Below, piece after piece: positions 20,235-32,344 of a stretch of 64,000 bases of DNA (position 1 is the first letter of the stretch; each line of letters opens with the position of its first letter). The stretch covers positions 58,488,403 to 58,552,402 of the forward strand of contig JACMZG010001911.1 in assembly GCA_018340805.1 (NCBI GenBank), given 5' to 3'. The translations under genes and the position numbers were made by a program. The notes under the pieces are model-generated. The model was not told the origin of the DNA and did not search any database. It was given only the letters and a program-made list of their open reading frames with translations. The stretch is from Microvelia longipes (Eukaryota > Arthropoda > Insecta > Hemiptera > Veliidae).

Positions 20235-21147
20235 AAATTATTGCTGGCGTACTAATATAATTTCTAGCATTAGTTATTAGTAACTAACATATTTCTAGTG
20301 TTAGTAATTAGTAGCTAACTTATTTCTAGCATTAGTTATTAGTAACTAACATATTTCTAGTGTTGGTAATTAGTAACTAACTTATTTCTAGTATTACTAA
20401 CATATTTAGTGTTCTAGCATTATTATTAGTAACTAACATATTAGTGTTGGTAGTAACTAACTTATTTCTAGTATTAGTATTAGACTAACATATTTCTAGT
20501 GTTAGTAATTAGTAACCTAACTTATTTCTAGCATTAGTTATTAGTAACTAACATATTTCTAGTGTTGGTAATTAGTAACTAACTTATTTCTAGTATTAGT
20601 TATTAGACTAACATATTTCTAGTGTTAGTAATTAGTAACTATCTTATTTCTAGCATTAGTTATTAGTAACTAACATATTTCTAGTGTTGGTAATTAGTAA
20701 CTAACTTATTTCTAGTATTAGTTATTAGACTAACATATTTCTAGTGTTAGTAATTAGTAACTAACTTATTTCTAGCATTAGTTATTAGGAACTAACATAT
20801 TTCTAGTGTTAGTACTTAGTAACTATCTTATTTCTAGCATTAGTTATTAGTAACTAACATATTTCTAGTGTTGGTAATTAGTAACTAACTTATTTCTAGT
20901 ATTAGTTATTAGACTAACATATTTCTAGTGTTAGTAATTAGTAACTAACTTATTTCTAGCATTAGTTATTAGGAACTAACATATTTCTAGTGTTAGTAAT
21001 TAGTAACTAACTTATTTCTGCATTAGTTATTAGTAACCGTTATTAAAATGAAGTAGCGTAACATTATAAACATTAGTAACTAATATACGTGATATTAAGA
21101 ATTATACTAACACCAGCATAAAATTATTAGTACGCCAGCAATAATTT
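20235..21147. mobile_element. TIR element whose interior is a 62-bp minisatellite
   Basis: 22-bp perfect terminal inverted repeats (AAATTATTGCTGGCGTACTA.. at 20235-20256; complement at 21126-21147) enclose about 13 copies of an about 62-bp dimeric unit: acttatttctagcattagttattagtaact plus acatatttctagtgttagtaattagtaact. The unit may derive from the sub-terminal sequence next to the left TIR (atttctagcattagttatt). No coding capacity. Confidence 0.85.
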
Positions 21148-21167
21148 GGTAATGAAATAAATATTTT

Positions 21168-21432
21168 TACTTTTCCCCGTTTATACCATAGGTATGTAGG
21201 AAAAGTATTGTGTTAGCAAAAAAATTCGAAACCGGAATTGTCCGTTTCAGGCGTTTTTACAACATTTTCTGTCTGTATGTGTGTGTCTGTTATCATCGTA
21301 GCACCCAGTGTATAATTGCTAGAGAGTTAAAATTTCGTAAAAATATAAGTCAACCGCAGTAGTTGTGCTATTTGGAAAATTACGTTTTTACGACGTCAAT
21401 CCGCAATAATGACTCAGCAAAAATTTCGCTAC
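21168..21432 (-). mobile_element. family A tail copy
   Basis: acttttccccgtttataccataggtatg...tccgaaaccggaattgtccgtttcagg...tatcatcgtagcaccc...cgacgtcaatccgcaataatgactcagc. It retains the AP-1 motif TGACTCA (21410-21416); the CRE has become CGACGTCA. Confidence 0.8.
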
Positions 21433-22140
21433 TTAAAAATAACTACTTAGATATGCATAAAATTAATTAAATTTCATTTTCATTGTAAAGACACAAGTAC
21501 ACAAAAAAATACAGTTGAAACACACTACTGAGAAAAAATAACCACTTTGTTACAATGTATTGGTAGACGCTGTATAAGGAATCGTAAAAACTTTTAGAGG
21601 ATTTTGAAAGAGCTTCGAATAAGGATTTTTTTTAACTTATCTACCAAGGTATCTATCTTTTATTCTAGTTTTACTAGACCCTATATTTTTCTTCACATTA
21701 CTATGTTTCCTTAGACAAGATCAATAAGTGCTTGGGAAACTTTTTAAACATTAAGGTGGAAAAAGGATTATTGTTTATCCCTTAGTTTTGCTTTGTGTAG
21801 TGTAATAGTTATTTTTTTTTAAATAAAATCATTTTTCTAAGATTGGGAGTTAAGGTTCTTTTTATTCTTTGTTGTACACAACGTGAAACGGAAAATTTGT
21901 TTCCAATGAAAAAGGAGAATTTTGACATCACCACTAACGTAGTGATGTCAGTATACTTTTATCTCACATTTTACTTTTCTCCCCATATTTTAGTTAGTTA
22001 GTTCTTTTGGTACGGTAATGATGTAGCCAAAAAGTTAATTTTAGTCCCTTTTTGAGATAATATATATTTTATAACCATTTAGAAATGTTAAATGTCAAAA
22101 GTCTATTGTGGACTAGGTCTTATTTGTAAGTTTCATACAT
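21433..22140. other. intergenic, nothing recognised
   Basis: No repeat or coding similarity that I can support. Confidence 0.45.
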
Positions 22141-22147
22141 TTAACTT

Positions 22148-22340
22148 TCTGCTATACCTATAACTCTTTGCTATACCTATAACTTTCTGCTATACCTATA
22201 ACTCTCTGCTATACCTATAACTTTCTGCTATACCTATTACTCTCTGCTATACCTATAACTTTCTGCTATACCTATAACTCTATGCTATACCTATAACTCT
22301 TTGCTATACCTATAACTCTATGCTGTACCTATAACTTTTT
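22148..22340. repeat. 18-bp minisatellite
   Basis: About eleven copies of tgctatacctataactct, alternating between a ctctt/ctcta form and a ctttc form, which suggests an original 36-bp dimer. Confidence 0.92.
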
Positions 22341-22344
22341 AATG

Positions 22345-23650
22345 AACGAAAACTTGTTCTGTAATTCTTATCTAAGTAAACGTAAAAAATAAATTTGAGG
22401 GATCCAGTTTTATTTGTTAGATATCAAATTAACCTCGATTTTTTATTTTTTTATTAAAATGATTGTAATCTAGAAGGCTGTAGGTAGAAATAAAGTATGG
22501 AAAGTTCAAAACAAGGGCACCTGCAACAGAAAACATAGTAGAGGAAACTTTTCTACTAAACCCGTTACAATGCTTACGTGATCAAAGCAGATATTCGAAA
22601 TTCCTTTTTAAGAATCAAACCTATTTGACAAGTTACAATAAGCACTAATCTCGTATAGAAGGCAAGGCCTTAATATATTAATTCAAACAATAAGTTGATT
22701 AATTTAAATTTTCATTTTTTTATTAATTTTTTTAGTTTTAAACAGAGACATAGCAACATGTTTTCTTCTGATACAGGATGATTAATACGTATTGTTGTGT
22801 ATTAGTTTTTGCTATTTTAAGGAAATGATTTAGATTTTATATTGCTTATAATGTTTGATGGGAGAAAATCAATTCTCAAAGTTACCAATTACACAACAAG
22901 AAATAATTTCTGGAGCAATTAGCTAGAAACCCAAAGATCTAGAATAAAGGGTATGACGCATTAAGGAACATTTCTGATCCCATGGAAGTTGTATAAGATA
23001 GAGAAATAGGAGTAAACTTACCTTCCCCTTGTTTATAATGAAAAAAGGCACCAAACGCAGGTAATGCAGCACGGTTGTCGAGTTTGCTTCTCAACTTTCT
23101 TCTGTGCTTCTCGTGATTTTTACATTTGTGGTGCTTGTTAAGTCATTTGTGCTTATATAATTTTAAATGTTGGACTATACTTAGCCACTTTAGTGGATGA
23201 TAATTTAAGCGTGTTTTGTTATAACCTTCTCAAGCAATAAACAATGGTAAACCATTAAGAGGTAAGTTTGCCTCTAAAATTTAAGACCTGCGCTGTTATA
23301 AGAATTGTAAGCGCGCGCAGTTTGTACCTAGAATGTGCAGTTGGTTTTTGACGTGAGTCTCAAACTCGCAAAACCCCTGAGTGTTTTGATTTTAAGAAAC
23401 TTATCTATCATCAGATGTTTTAAATCTGGAATAACAAAAGTTATACATTAGTAAAAGATTTACAACAATAATAAGGAGAACGCAGTCTCTATGTTATAAA
23501 AATTTAATTTAAAAGAGCCGCTTTCAACTTAAGAATCATCCTAAGTGACTTAAGACATGTACAATAAAATAATATTATTACAAAGCCAAGTAAACTAGAA
23601 CATTCGAACTAGTTACATAAAAGCGAAAAAAATAAATATAAAGATAACAA
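22345..23650. other. intergenic, nothing recognised
   Basis: 1.3 kb of A+T-rich DNA without ORFs over 60 codons, repeats or known motifs that I can support. Confidence 0.45.
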
Positions 23651-23654
23651 AAAA

Positions 23655-24366
23655 TCGGGTGCGGGGTACCTCGAAACTTTTCTAATCACATCGGATTTGC
23701 TACGCTCATCCTCATTGCTTTAGACTCGCTTCACTCGCTCTCAGAACATACAACATCTCTTCGGACTCGCTTTGCTCGTCCTCAGATAGTAAATACAACT
23801 GTTTCATTCCCAGCATTCATCCATTCATGCACTAACCACACTCGATGCAGCTTAACTTTAATGATCCAACAAAAATCATGGAATGTTTAATGAATAATTA
23901 TTCATTAAATAAAGGTTTAAACTTGTACCAAATTTCAACTCAATTGCATTATTTTTCGATATTTACAAGTCATGTAATAAAAATTGAAGAAATTCTGATA
24001 CTTTATTAAAACTTGGTACGTATGTTAGTCCTATACATGGCTACATGCGTGTTAAATCTCAATCATGTTGTATAATTTTTCCGTGATATATGATTTTTTT
24101 AAAATTTTTCTTGTGTCATTATTATACTGGTTAATGACGTTATAAATACATATTTCCTGGTTTGGACAAATACACTTATGTTTTTTTTACCAACTTTAAC
24201 TATCTGGCATAAATACACTGGGAGCTACGATGATAACAGACATACACAAAAACTTTGTGAAAACACTTAGGGGCCCTAAACACCTAAAAAGAATAATTCC
24301 GGTGACTTCCCGATTTTGGATTTTTTGCAAACACAATACTTTTCTTATAATCCTACGGTATAAATG
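23655..24366 (+). mobile_element. dispersed repeat family A, near-complete copy
   Basis: Runs from gggtgcggggtacctcg to cctacggtataaatga. About 10 bases after it ends, the next element (24372) begins. It has lost a block near 23883, where aatgtttaatgaataattattcattaaata forms a local palindrome. CRE and AP-1 motifs are both mutated here (tgacgttat; tgtgtcatt). Confidence 0.85.
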
Positions 24367-24371
24367 ATGAA

Positions 24372-25319
24372 AAGTATAATAGTATATTATGCTACTAGGC
24401 AGCAAAATGGAATTTTGCAGACGAGTTTTATAAATTTGCCCCCGAGCCGAAGGCGAGGGCGGGCTATGGAAATTACCTGCAGAGGCGTAAGCCGAGGCAG
24501 GTAATTAATTGCACGAGTCTGCAATGTTTCCTTTGCTGCATAGTAGCATATACTATTTTATCTACTAACGGCAGAAAAAAATACACAAGAGATTATTATA
24601 ATACTTGCTGCGAGATTTTACAGGCAGTAAAGACTGCTTTGAAGTAGATGCAACGCTGACAAGATCAGGTGGAGGGTGGTCCAATAACTCGTCAATGTCA
24701 ACAATGTTTGTATCTTTATTCACTACACTGTTGTTCTCACTCATTATGTTTTAGTAACTTAACTTTAGTTTTTGATAACGTTCTATTTTTGTAACTTTAT
24801 TTACTTAAACTAAATATAACAACATGAAATACAAAATCTGACGACTTAAACATTAAAAATCTGTCGATTCATAAACAGCTTGTAAATAATTTAATTTAAT
24901 GCCAAAATTATTAGTGTTGCCAATTTGTTTCCAAAACATTATATATATTAGATAAACAAATGTTAAATGTTAAAAATTTAATAATAATATCGTAATTTTA
25001 AGTAACAATAAAGAAAGTTACATACTAGAAACAAGCTAGAATAAATCATAGTTTACAAAATAAAACAATACCGAAATTCAGGCAATAATTTGTAAAATAA
25101 TAACCTCCGCTCATTCATTTTCCCGCCTAGGGAGTTTTGACTTGTTTCCCATGTTATTTAAATGAGCCATAACTCCCTAGTACATTTTTCATTACCAAAA
25201 CATTTTGCGTACTGTTTTGAAATATTTCCCGTATTGTTTGACAGTGTAGGTAAAATGACATTTTGCAGCTTAAAAACAGTCCAGTAATGGCTAATTTTGC
25301 TGCCGTTAGTAGATAAAGA
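24372..25319 (-). mobile_element. TIR element with a captured or coding 5' exon
   Basis: Outer ends tagtatattatgctactaggcagcaaaat (left) and attttgctgccgttagtagataaa (right) are inverted. A second inner copy of the left end (ttttatctactaacggcag, from 24556) forms a sub-terminal palindrome with the GC-rich segment cccccgagccgaaggcgaggg. The right part contains cctagggagttttgac..ataactccctag. The same architecture occurs at 34613-35672. It carries the minus-strand ORF listed below. Confidence 0.75.
24565..24744 (-). pseudogene. N-terminal exon of a tyrosine-recombinase-like protein (copy 1)
   Basis: A 59-codon ORF starting MSENNSVVNKD with the core DELLDHPPPDLVSVASTSKQ and KSRSKYYNN; the stop lies inside the inner terminal repeat. 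A related ORF at 34930-35134 shares DEL(L/M)DHxPP...S(V/I)ASTS and KSRSKY, and continues SKTYNIFIDWC. 'KSRxKYxKxYxxFxxWC' resembles the N-terminal core-binding segment of the tyrosine-recombinase-like proteins abundant in insect genomes (Crypton-like). That reading is tentative. What is solid is a short protein conserved between two copies of one element, here truncated. Confidence 0.45.
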
Positions 25320-25985
25320 ATATAATCGTATTGGTTTTAAATTTCCGTCATTGCTAGCTTATTAGAAAGAATACATGAAAACCAAAAGATAGGAAATTGC
25401 GTGCCTTTAGTTTTCAACTTTGATATCACAGCTCTAACATTAAAATTACCCAATGAGATTTTTCCAAACTATATTATCTGTGAAATACACCTTTTCAGTT
25501 TTACCATCATAAACTTAAACAAAACAAAAATTCACTAAAATAAAATTTTATTAAAACGCTCGACAGTAAAGAATGCAGTGTTATTTGGAAATTGTGAGGC
25601 AGTTAAAAAGACAGAAGGAACGTAAAAACTTGAGAAAAGTCAAATAAAGCTGGAATAAAAAAATAAGCAAGCATCTGTATTTTACGTGATAAATTTATAG
25701 TTGTTTTGAATTTCTAGAGTAATAGCGTTGCTTTTTCTACTAAAATTTTATTATTACTTGTGGTTTAATATTTCTCATTTTTTTCTATTTATATTTTATT
25801 TTAAAATATCTTTTTCTCTTTTTAAAAATATAGTGTTAGCTAACATCTGTTCTAATAGTAAATTTGTCCTAGATAAAAATTCTTTATATGCAGAATCTCT
25901 AATCAGCTCTTTAATTATCTTCTTCGTCAGAGTGTTGGAAGCATTAATTCAAGTAATCTAAGTTGGCAAGCTTCAAGCTTTATTG
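25320..25985. other. intergenic, nothing recognised
   Basis: A+T-rich. The 77-codon frame at 25728-25961 is hydrophobic (F, Y, L, I) but compositionally explained by T-rich DNA. Confidence 0.4.
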
Positions 25986-25992
25986 CGCGAGC

Positions 25993-26300
25993 AAACTAAT
26001 TTGTCTCGGCAATCCTCGGGAGCTTACTAGGTTATTTTACATCACAAGGGCAATCCTCGGGAGGCAACTAGTTTATCTGTCTCGGCAATTCTCGGGAGTT
26101 ACCTAGTTTTTCTGTCTTGGCAAGCCTCGGGAGCTAACTAGTTTATCTGTCTCAGCAATTCTCGGGAGTTACCTAGTTTTTCTGTCTAGGCAAGCTTCGG
26201 GAGCTAACTAGTTTATCTGCCTCAGCAATTCTCGGGTTACCTAGTTTTTCTGTCTAGGCAAGCCTCGGGAGCTAACTAGTTTATCTGCCTCAGCTGTCTG
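25993..26300. repeat. about 78-bp dimeric tandem repeat
   Basis: About four copies of an about 78-bp unit made of two similar halves: gtctcggcaattctcggga-gttacctagtttttct and gtctaggcaagcctcggga-gctaactagtttatct. The ctcggga core gives it higher GC than its surroundings. Confidence 0.88.
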
Positions 26301-27010
26301 CCTTAGGGATTATTCTGGTAACTAATCTTCCGCCTAACACGTTATCCTTATTCGCTTTATTAGCTTCATAATAGGAGGGATGAATCGTAGCAGCCAAAAA
26401 TGTGACAACAACACGTGTTAAATTTAAGTTTTAGCACACACTTTGTCAAAAATTCTTTAAATAAAAAAAAGTTTACGCTCTTCTTTTCAATCAGATTTCA
26501 ATCAGGCTTTATTTAATAATAAAAGGAAATCAAGATAAATGATAATCGTTAAACCCAAACTAAATTCCTAGAAAAGATAAGTATATCTAGAGTAGGTCAA
26601 ATTTCCTAGAGGTCACTGACCTTATTTGGCAATCTATAAGGCACCCTTTCTTTCGGACAAATGTTCTCAATAAACTTGCCAGAAACACACCCACGTATCT
26701 TAAGATTTGCTTTCCTCTGTGTTTTATATGTCCCATTGTATTTTCGAAAACTGAGAAAGTTTTCAATTCTAAGTTTAAGACTACAATATTGGATTTTCCT
26801 ATAGGAATTTATGCGTATAAAGTTTAAACCAAACAAAGGAAATATTTTTCGTCAAATTTTAAACAAATAATAAAACTCTTTGGTTTCATATATAGTTTTG
26901 CGGCTTAGCCTTTAGTAAATAGGATTTTAAATCTAAGGGTAATAGAAAGGAATAAAAGAACCAAAAATGATAACGATCCTATAAAAAAAGTAATGCGCGA
27001 TCATGTAGTC
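26301..27010. other. intergenic, one unrecognised ORF
   Basis: A minus-strand 76-codon frame (26606-26836; contains KIRGCVSGKFIEN and PKERVPYRLPNK) looks less biased in composition than the other ORFs, but I recognise no family and see no clear promoter or partner exon. It could be an exon or chance. Confidence 0.25.
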
Positions 27011-27014
27011 AAGG

Positions 27015-27420
27015 AGGGACATAAATGCCCTTATTTGGGCCATTTGTACTATAAGGGTATTCACTCTGCGGGGAGCACCATGAGTTGATCGCATCTACTA
27101 TGCTTATAGGAGTAATTTAAGTAAACCATTGGTATTTATGTATCTAGACAGGAAAAAGAAATGTTGCAGACTAGTTTAAAATATTGCCTGAGCTGAAGGT
27201 GAAGATAAGCTATAAAAATTACCTGCAGAGGCGAAGCCGAGGAAGGCAATGCCAAATACATGTCAGTAATAATTTCTTTCCTGCCTTGCTCCATACAAAA
27301 TTACTACTGAGGTAATTAAGTAATCTTGTTTATTATCGATAATGTATTTTACTTTTCAAAAAAGTGTTATAAATCACGTTTTGCTGCTTGAAGCTATGTT
27401 TAATACATCTGGTGTTATGT
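27015..27420. mobile_element. diverged repeat fragments: copy of 5779-5985, then third copy of the TIR/recombinase-like element
   Basis: 27045-27115 matches the 5.8-kb fragment (gggtattcactctgcgggg...catctactatgct). 27150-27310 contains gttgcagactag, gaggcgaagccgagg and ctttcctgccttgctccata, parallel to 24410-24550. 27375-27410 on minus reads ITPDVLNIASSSKT, matching PPDLVSVASTSKQ of the 24.7-kb ORF. It is much more decayed. Confidence 0.55.
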
Positions 27421-27629
27421 TTAATACACTTATATCTTTTGCTAAATTATACATTATAATGAAGCGTATTTACGTAATAGATAAACAAACAAATGTAGAT
27501 AAACACAAATTTTAACAAAATAGAGGTGATCAGTAAGTCGATTCGACCTTGACCAAAGCAAGTGTAATTTAATCAGCTGTTTTATTATTAAAAGTTTAAA
27601 GATCTACTTGTGCTTGATTAATTTTATTC

Positions 27630-27800
27630 ATGTATATACAGTATAGGAATAGAAAAGTATTGTGTTTGCAACAAAAAAATCCGAAACCGGGATGTCATCG
27701 GAATAATCCGTTTCAGGTGTTTTTAAAGCCTCCAGAGTGGTTTTCGCAAAGTTGTCGGTTTGTATGTGTGTGTGTCTGTAATCATCGTAGCTCTTCTCTT
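27630..27800 (-). mobile_element. family A tail fragment
   Basis: gaaaagtattgtgtttgcaac..aatccgaaaccggg...gtttcaggtgtttttaaagcctcc...gtaatcatcgtagctc, truncated before the CRE region. Confidence 0.75.
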
Positions 27801-28182
27801 TTTTTCGCGAGCTAATAAAATGACCTATAGCTAATTTGAAATTATATTTACAGAAAAGAGGAGTAGAGCACGAGAATCAAATCCTTCTACAACTGTTAAT
27901 AATTATATTAGTAAATAATTAAGTCATTATCAAAATGAAAATTAATATATTTACATGTTTAATTATCATCTCTAATCCTCCATTTAGCATTTTAAATAAC
28001 TACAAGGAATGTTAAATTTTAAAAAAAATCATTATATACGGCTAATTAATATTTTGTATACATATTTCCCTATTGTATGAATTAATATTTTCCTCAAATT
28101 CCTTTAGTTTAGAACAGTTATTATCCACAAAATAAAGAATGGCACAAGAATGTAAATTTTTTGTTTAAATTAATACAATAAA

Positions 28183-28505
28183 ATCGGGTACGGGGTACCA
28201 TGAAATTATTTCTCGTCTTATCGGATTCGCTTCGCTCATACTCACTACTTCGGCCTTGCTTCGCTCGTTTGGTAAATTACCAAATTAGAAGAGCAATAAA
28301 TCCTCGTTGATTTTAATAATTGTATTGCTTTTACAATAACTCCAATAAGGCACTTGTTAAAGGCACTGATCTTGCTCTATGCTGCTTAACTTTTATGATC
28401 CAACAAAACTCGCAAATATACTTATTTGGTCATATTAAAACCAAACTTTTTATACTTATTTATTAAACAAGCCTTAATATTGTACCAAATTACAACTAAG
28501 TTGAT
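28183..28505 (+). mobile_element. family A head copy
   Basis: gggtacggggtaccatg..tcggattcgcttcgctcat...tgctgcttaacttttatgatccaacaaaact...ttgtaccaaatt. It abuts a tail copy in the opposite orientation (28515-28862), giving a head-to-head-like rearranged pair. Confidence 0.75.
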
Positions 28506-28514
28506 ATTTTTAAT

Positions 28515-28862
28515 TCTCATAATTTATACAGTAGGTATATAGGAAAAGTAGGTATATTGTGTTTGCAAAAAACTCCGAAACCGGGATGAAACCGGAATTA
28601 TCCGTTTCAGGCTTTTTTAAGGCCTCCTGAGTGGTTTTTCGCAATGTTGTCAGTCTGTATGTGTGTGTGTATCTGTTATCATCGAAGCGCCCAGTTTATT
28701 TATGCTAGAGAGTTGAAATTTTGTACAAAAAATAGTCTACCGCTGCAGTTATGCTATTCGGAAATCAATTTTTATGACGTCATTAACCCGCAATAATGAC
28801 TCAGCCAAAAATTAAAAACTCATAAAACTCGTAAAAATTATGCAGTCCGATTGAAATTCAGG
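28515..28862 (-). mobile_element. family A tail copy with intact CRE + AP-1 module
   Basis: gtaggtatataggaaaagt...ccgaaaccggg...cctcctgagtgg...gagagttgaaattttgtac...TGACGTCA (28775-28782) and TGACTCA (28797-28803). It breaks into the 28-bp minisatellite immediately to the right. Confidence 0.82.
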
Positions 28863-28869
28863 TGTCAAG

Positions 28870-29555
28870 CACAGTAATAGGACTGTAATTTGTCAAGCAC
28901 TGCACTAGCAGTGCTAGGTGGCAAGCATTATAATAGCACTGTAAGTTGTCAAGTACTGCACTAGCAGTGCTAGGTGGCAAGCATTATAATAGCACTGTAA
29001 GTTGTCAAGTACTGCACTAGCAGTGCTAGGTGGCAAGCATTATAATAGCACTCTAAGTTGTCAAGTACTGCACTAGCACTGCTAGGTATCAAGCACTGTA
29101 TTAGCACAGCAAATTGACAAGCGCTATAGTTGCACTGTAAGTAGTCACGCACTGCAAGGTGTCAAGCACTAAGTAGCCGCAGCAAACTCAGTAGCACTGC
29201 AGTGTCAAGCATACAGTAGCACTGCAAGGTCAAGCGTACAGTGTCAAGCACTACAGTAGCACTGCAAGGTGTCAAGCACTACAGTAGCACTGCAAGGTGT
29301 CAAGCACTACAGTAGCACTGCAAGGTGTCAAGCACTACAGTAGCACTGCAAGTGTCAGCACTACAGTAGCATTGCAAGGTGTCAAGCTTTACAGTAGCAC
29401 TGCAAGGTGTCAAGCACTACAGTAGCACTGCAAGGTGTCAAGCACTACAGTAGCACTGCAAGGTTCAAGCACTACAAGCATTGCAAGGTGTCAAGCACTA
29501 CAGTAGCACTGCAAGGTGTCAAGCACTACAGTAGCACTGCAAGGTGTCAAGCACT
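28870..29555. repeat. 28-bp minisatellite
   Basis: Two regimes. To about 29100 the period is about 56 bp (ctgcactagcagtgctaggtggcaagcattataatag...). From about 29150 it is a cleaner 28-bp unit, gtgtcaagcactacagta.., in about 14 copies. Open frames across it are repeat translation. Confidence 0.92.
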
Positions 29556-30960
29556 AAAGGACCCGAAGAGGTATGAGACAAGTATTGGACAATGCAGTTT
29601 TTTAGCCGTCGAAATAATTTCCTCTCAACGATATCCTTAGTGTCTATTTTCTGGTCCAATAAATACTTTAATTATTAATTATCAGATGAAAAAAGTTATT
29701 TCACAGTTTCCAGTTTTTTGAAATGTTTAGATATCTGATTTTTGTATTCAATCTCTTTTGGGAAGAAGAAGAAAATGGAGTTCCATTGAGACGGAAAACG
29801 CAGAGATCAATGCAAAGTGTAGCCGATGAGAAAAGTTTTCAAAGCTCGTAGAAAAACTTTTTCCATGTTGAAATAGTTTCAACATTTTTACCCCAAAAAA
29901 AACACAAAACTTCCAGCTCTTATAAAAAGAAATCTTCAAAAATGTTCCCTCACTGTTTCGTAACATGAAATTGGATTGGAGTTAGAGGGTTGGAAGGGTT
30001 TAGGCTAAGATTTTTTTGTTCCTCTGTAGGACTAAAATTGAGGGGTTTTGACAACCCTTTATAAATCCTCTTTTAGGGTTTAATGAGATTCGAAAATTTT
30101 AATTTTGCGAGTCAAAAGAAATAATGAAAAATCACTTTTAATTTTAATTTTTAAAAATATTGTTGTGATTCTGCTTGAAGCAAAAACTCTGGTTACAGAT
30201 CCGCAACCCAGGCGAATTTTCTTTTGTAATACTTAATTTTATACTTAACAATCAATTTCTTGCTTAAATATCCAGTTTTTACCGTACGGGATTACTTTAC
30301 TATCTTCTATTAGTATATTCTATGTCAACCTCTATTTAGCTACTTATGGCTGAAGACTCATGATGTCGTAAATTAACTGTTTGAACAAAATTCCCTTTCG
30401 CTTAGCCTTTGCCAAGCGTTTGTTGGATCATTAAAATGCATTTATTTGCAGAATATATTTCGATAGGTATGTTAACAAATAATGATCACAACCAACCCCT
30501 AGAGCCTATTCTAAATCTATTAGGATAAGTTCCTTCTGTATTTCTTGAAGTCTGTCTTTTATTTAAATTATTTTTTTGTGAAACAAGATTTTTAATGCCA
30601 TTAAAAAGTTAAAATAATAATAATAATAGGGTAAAAACAAATGCTGACAACATTTTTATCTTTATTCAAAAATAATACTAAATGAATACTTCGCTTCTGT
30701 TAGATTTCTCCAAGCTGACATTAATTAGATTTATTTTGATATCATGGAACTCTTGGCATTCTAGAAAATAATTTTTAAATGTCCTTATTTGTACCTAAGT
30801 TATTTGTGAAATTATTATATTGGCATTGATAATCCGAAAGATCGACTTCAACCTAATCATATTATTAGGGTTTTAAGACAATTTGAATGATTTTTCTTTT
30901 AAAACTGTCTGTGTATGTACATTATACATAATATGTATAAATGTAATAAATAATATGTAA
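29556..30960. other. intergenic, nothing recognised
   Basis: 1.4 kb with no supported gene. Short ORFs (29748-29966) show no domain features. Confidence 0.45.
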
Positions 30961-30965
30961 AAATA

Positions 30966-31637
30966 AAAAAAAAATGACGTCACTAAACCGCAATAATGAG
31001 TCAGCAAAACTGTGGAAAAATCATCAATATGCGGAAAAATGATGCGATCGGATTGTGATTCAGCATGTATGTATAAAGACTAAACAAAATTATTTTATGA
31101 GATAATAGTCAGATAAAAATTTATAAAATGATAAAAATAGTCTTGCTTAAATAGTTTGGTCCATAATTTTATATTACTTTTTTTTATAAAGGCTAATATA
31201 TGTGCCATGTTTCATCTCATTATCAACATTATTTAAATTTTTATTGAATAACTCGTGTACGTTTTTTTTTTTTCAAAGTTGTAATAAGTTAGAAAATAAT
31301 TCAATTAAGTTTAAATTTAGTACATGTAAAGTACCTTTACTTATTTAATAAGTACACAAAGTTTCGTTTAAAAAAAAACAAGGATATCTATTATTTTTGA
31401 TTGATCATAAAAGTTAAGGAGCATTGAGCTTGGTCAGTGCTGTATGGATGACCGCTGAGAATGAAACGGATGCATTTACTATCTTTAGACGAACGAAGCG
31501 AGTCCGAAGACTGTTGCAGTATAAATTTGGGGAATTGTATATTCTGAGGACGAGCGAAGCGTGTCTGAAGCAGGCATGATGAACGTAGCGAATCCGATGT
31601 GATGAGGAAAAGTTCCGAGGTACCCCGAACCCGATGT
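30966..31637 (-). mobile_element. dispersed repeat family A copy lacking its tail
   Basis: From TGACGTCA (30975-30982) and TGAGTCA (30997-31003) through ccgctgagaatgaaacggatg, gaacgaagcgagtccgaag, gaggacgagcgaagcg, to ggtaccccgaacccg. The tail (tacggtat...gaaaccgg) is missing at the left. Confidence 0.82.
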
Positions 31638-31639
31638 TT

Positions 31640-32340
31640 TGCATATTAATTCTCTTAAAGAATACCATTTTTCACTAAATACCACTTTAAACATTATTTT
31701 TTAAGTGACACTTCATAATAACGCGAAGAAAATTACAATTATATTTATTATGAAGGAATAACCATGTATTTGACTGTGACGTCATTATTAACAGAAATCA
31801 AGAATGAGATCAAAAGAGTTTGATGGTTTTCAAGAGCCACCTGAGAGAATCTCAACTACAGTAGCGTCATAGCTTCTCTTCTTTGAGTGTTTTCACTCAT
31901 CTATCATCTTCCGTACTTGAAATTCTGGTAAGGTTTACAACTCGTAAATGATAATTATTAAATTAGACTATGGAGATTAGATAATAGAGGTTATTTCTTT
32001 TCTTGGTGATATAAATTAGCAAGACCATATTTCCATGGTGCAATAAGATTGTCAATAGGTCCGGCCGATCAGTTTAATCAACCAAATATATTTTACAATC
32101 AGATTAACGTCTTCTAAGATGAATAAAGTTTTCTTTCTTTCTTATTTCTATTATTAGAGTACTAGGCCTTTAGCCGGTTTGAGGTCTCGGAGCTTCCTGC
32201 ATACTCTCCGCTGTCACAGTTTCATGGGCCTTTGTTCACTCAGGAAAATTTTCTTCGAAAATGGTAGTTATTTTTTGTCCTATTTGTTGTTTCACTATGA
32301 TTGTTCTTTATAAAATGCTTATGATTGTTGCGATGAAGAT
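31640..32340. other. intergenic, isolated CRE motif
   Basis: No gene recognised. TGACGTCA occurs at about 31778 outside any family A copy that I can define. Confidence 0.4.
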
Positions 32341-32344
32341 AATA

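Noticed and set aside
31414..31694. ORFs shared between family A heads (for example SHRIRY, RSSSEY phrases at 12639, 17620, 31414)
   Set aside because: The peptides recur because the DNA recurs; frames are broken differently in each copy and stops are not avoided, so no conserved protein is implied.
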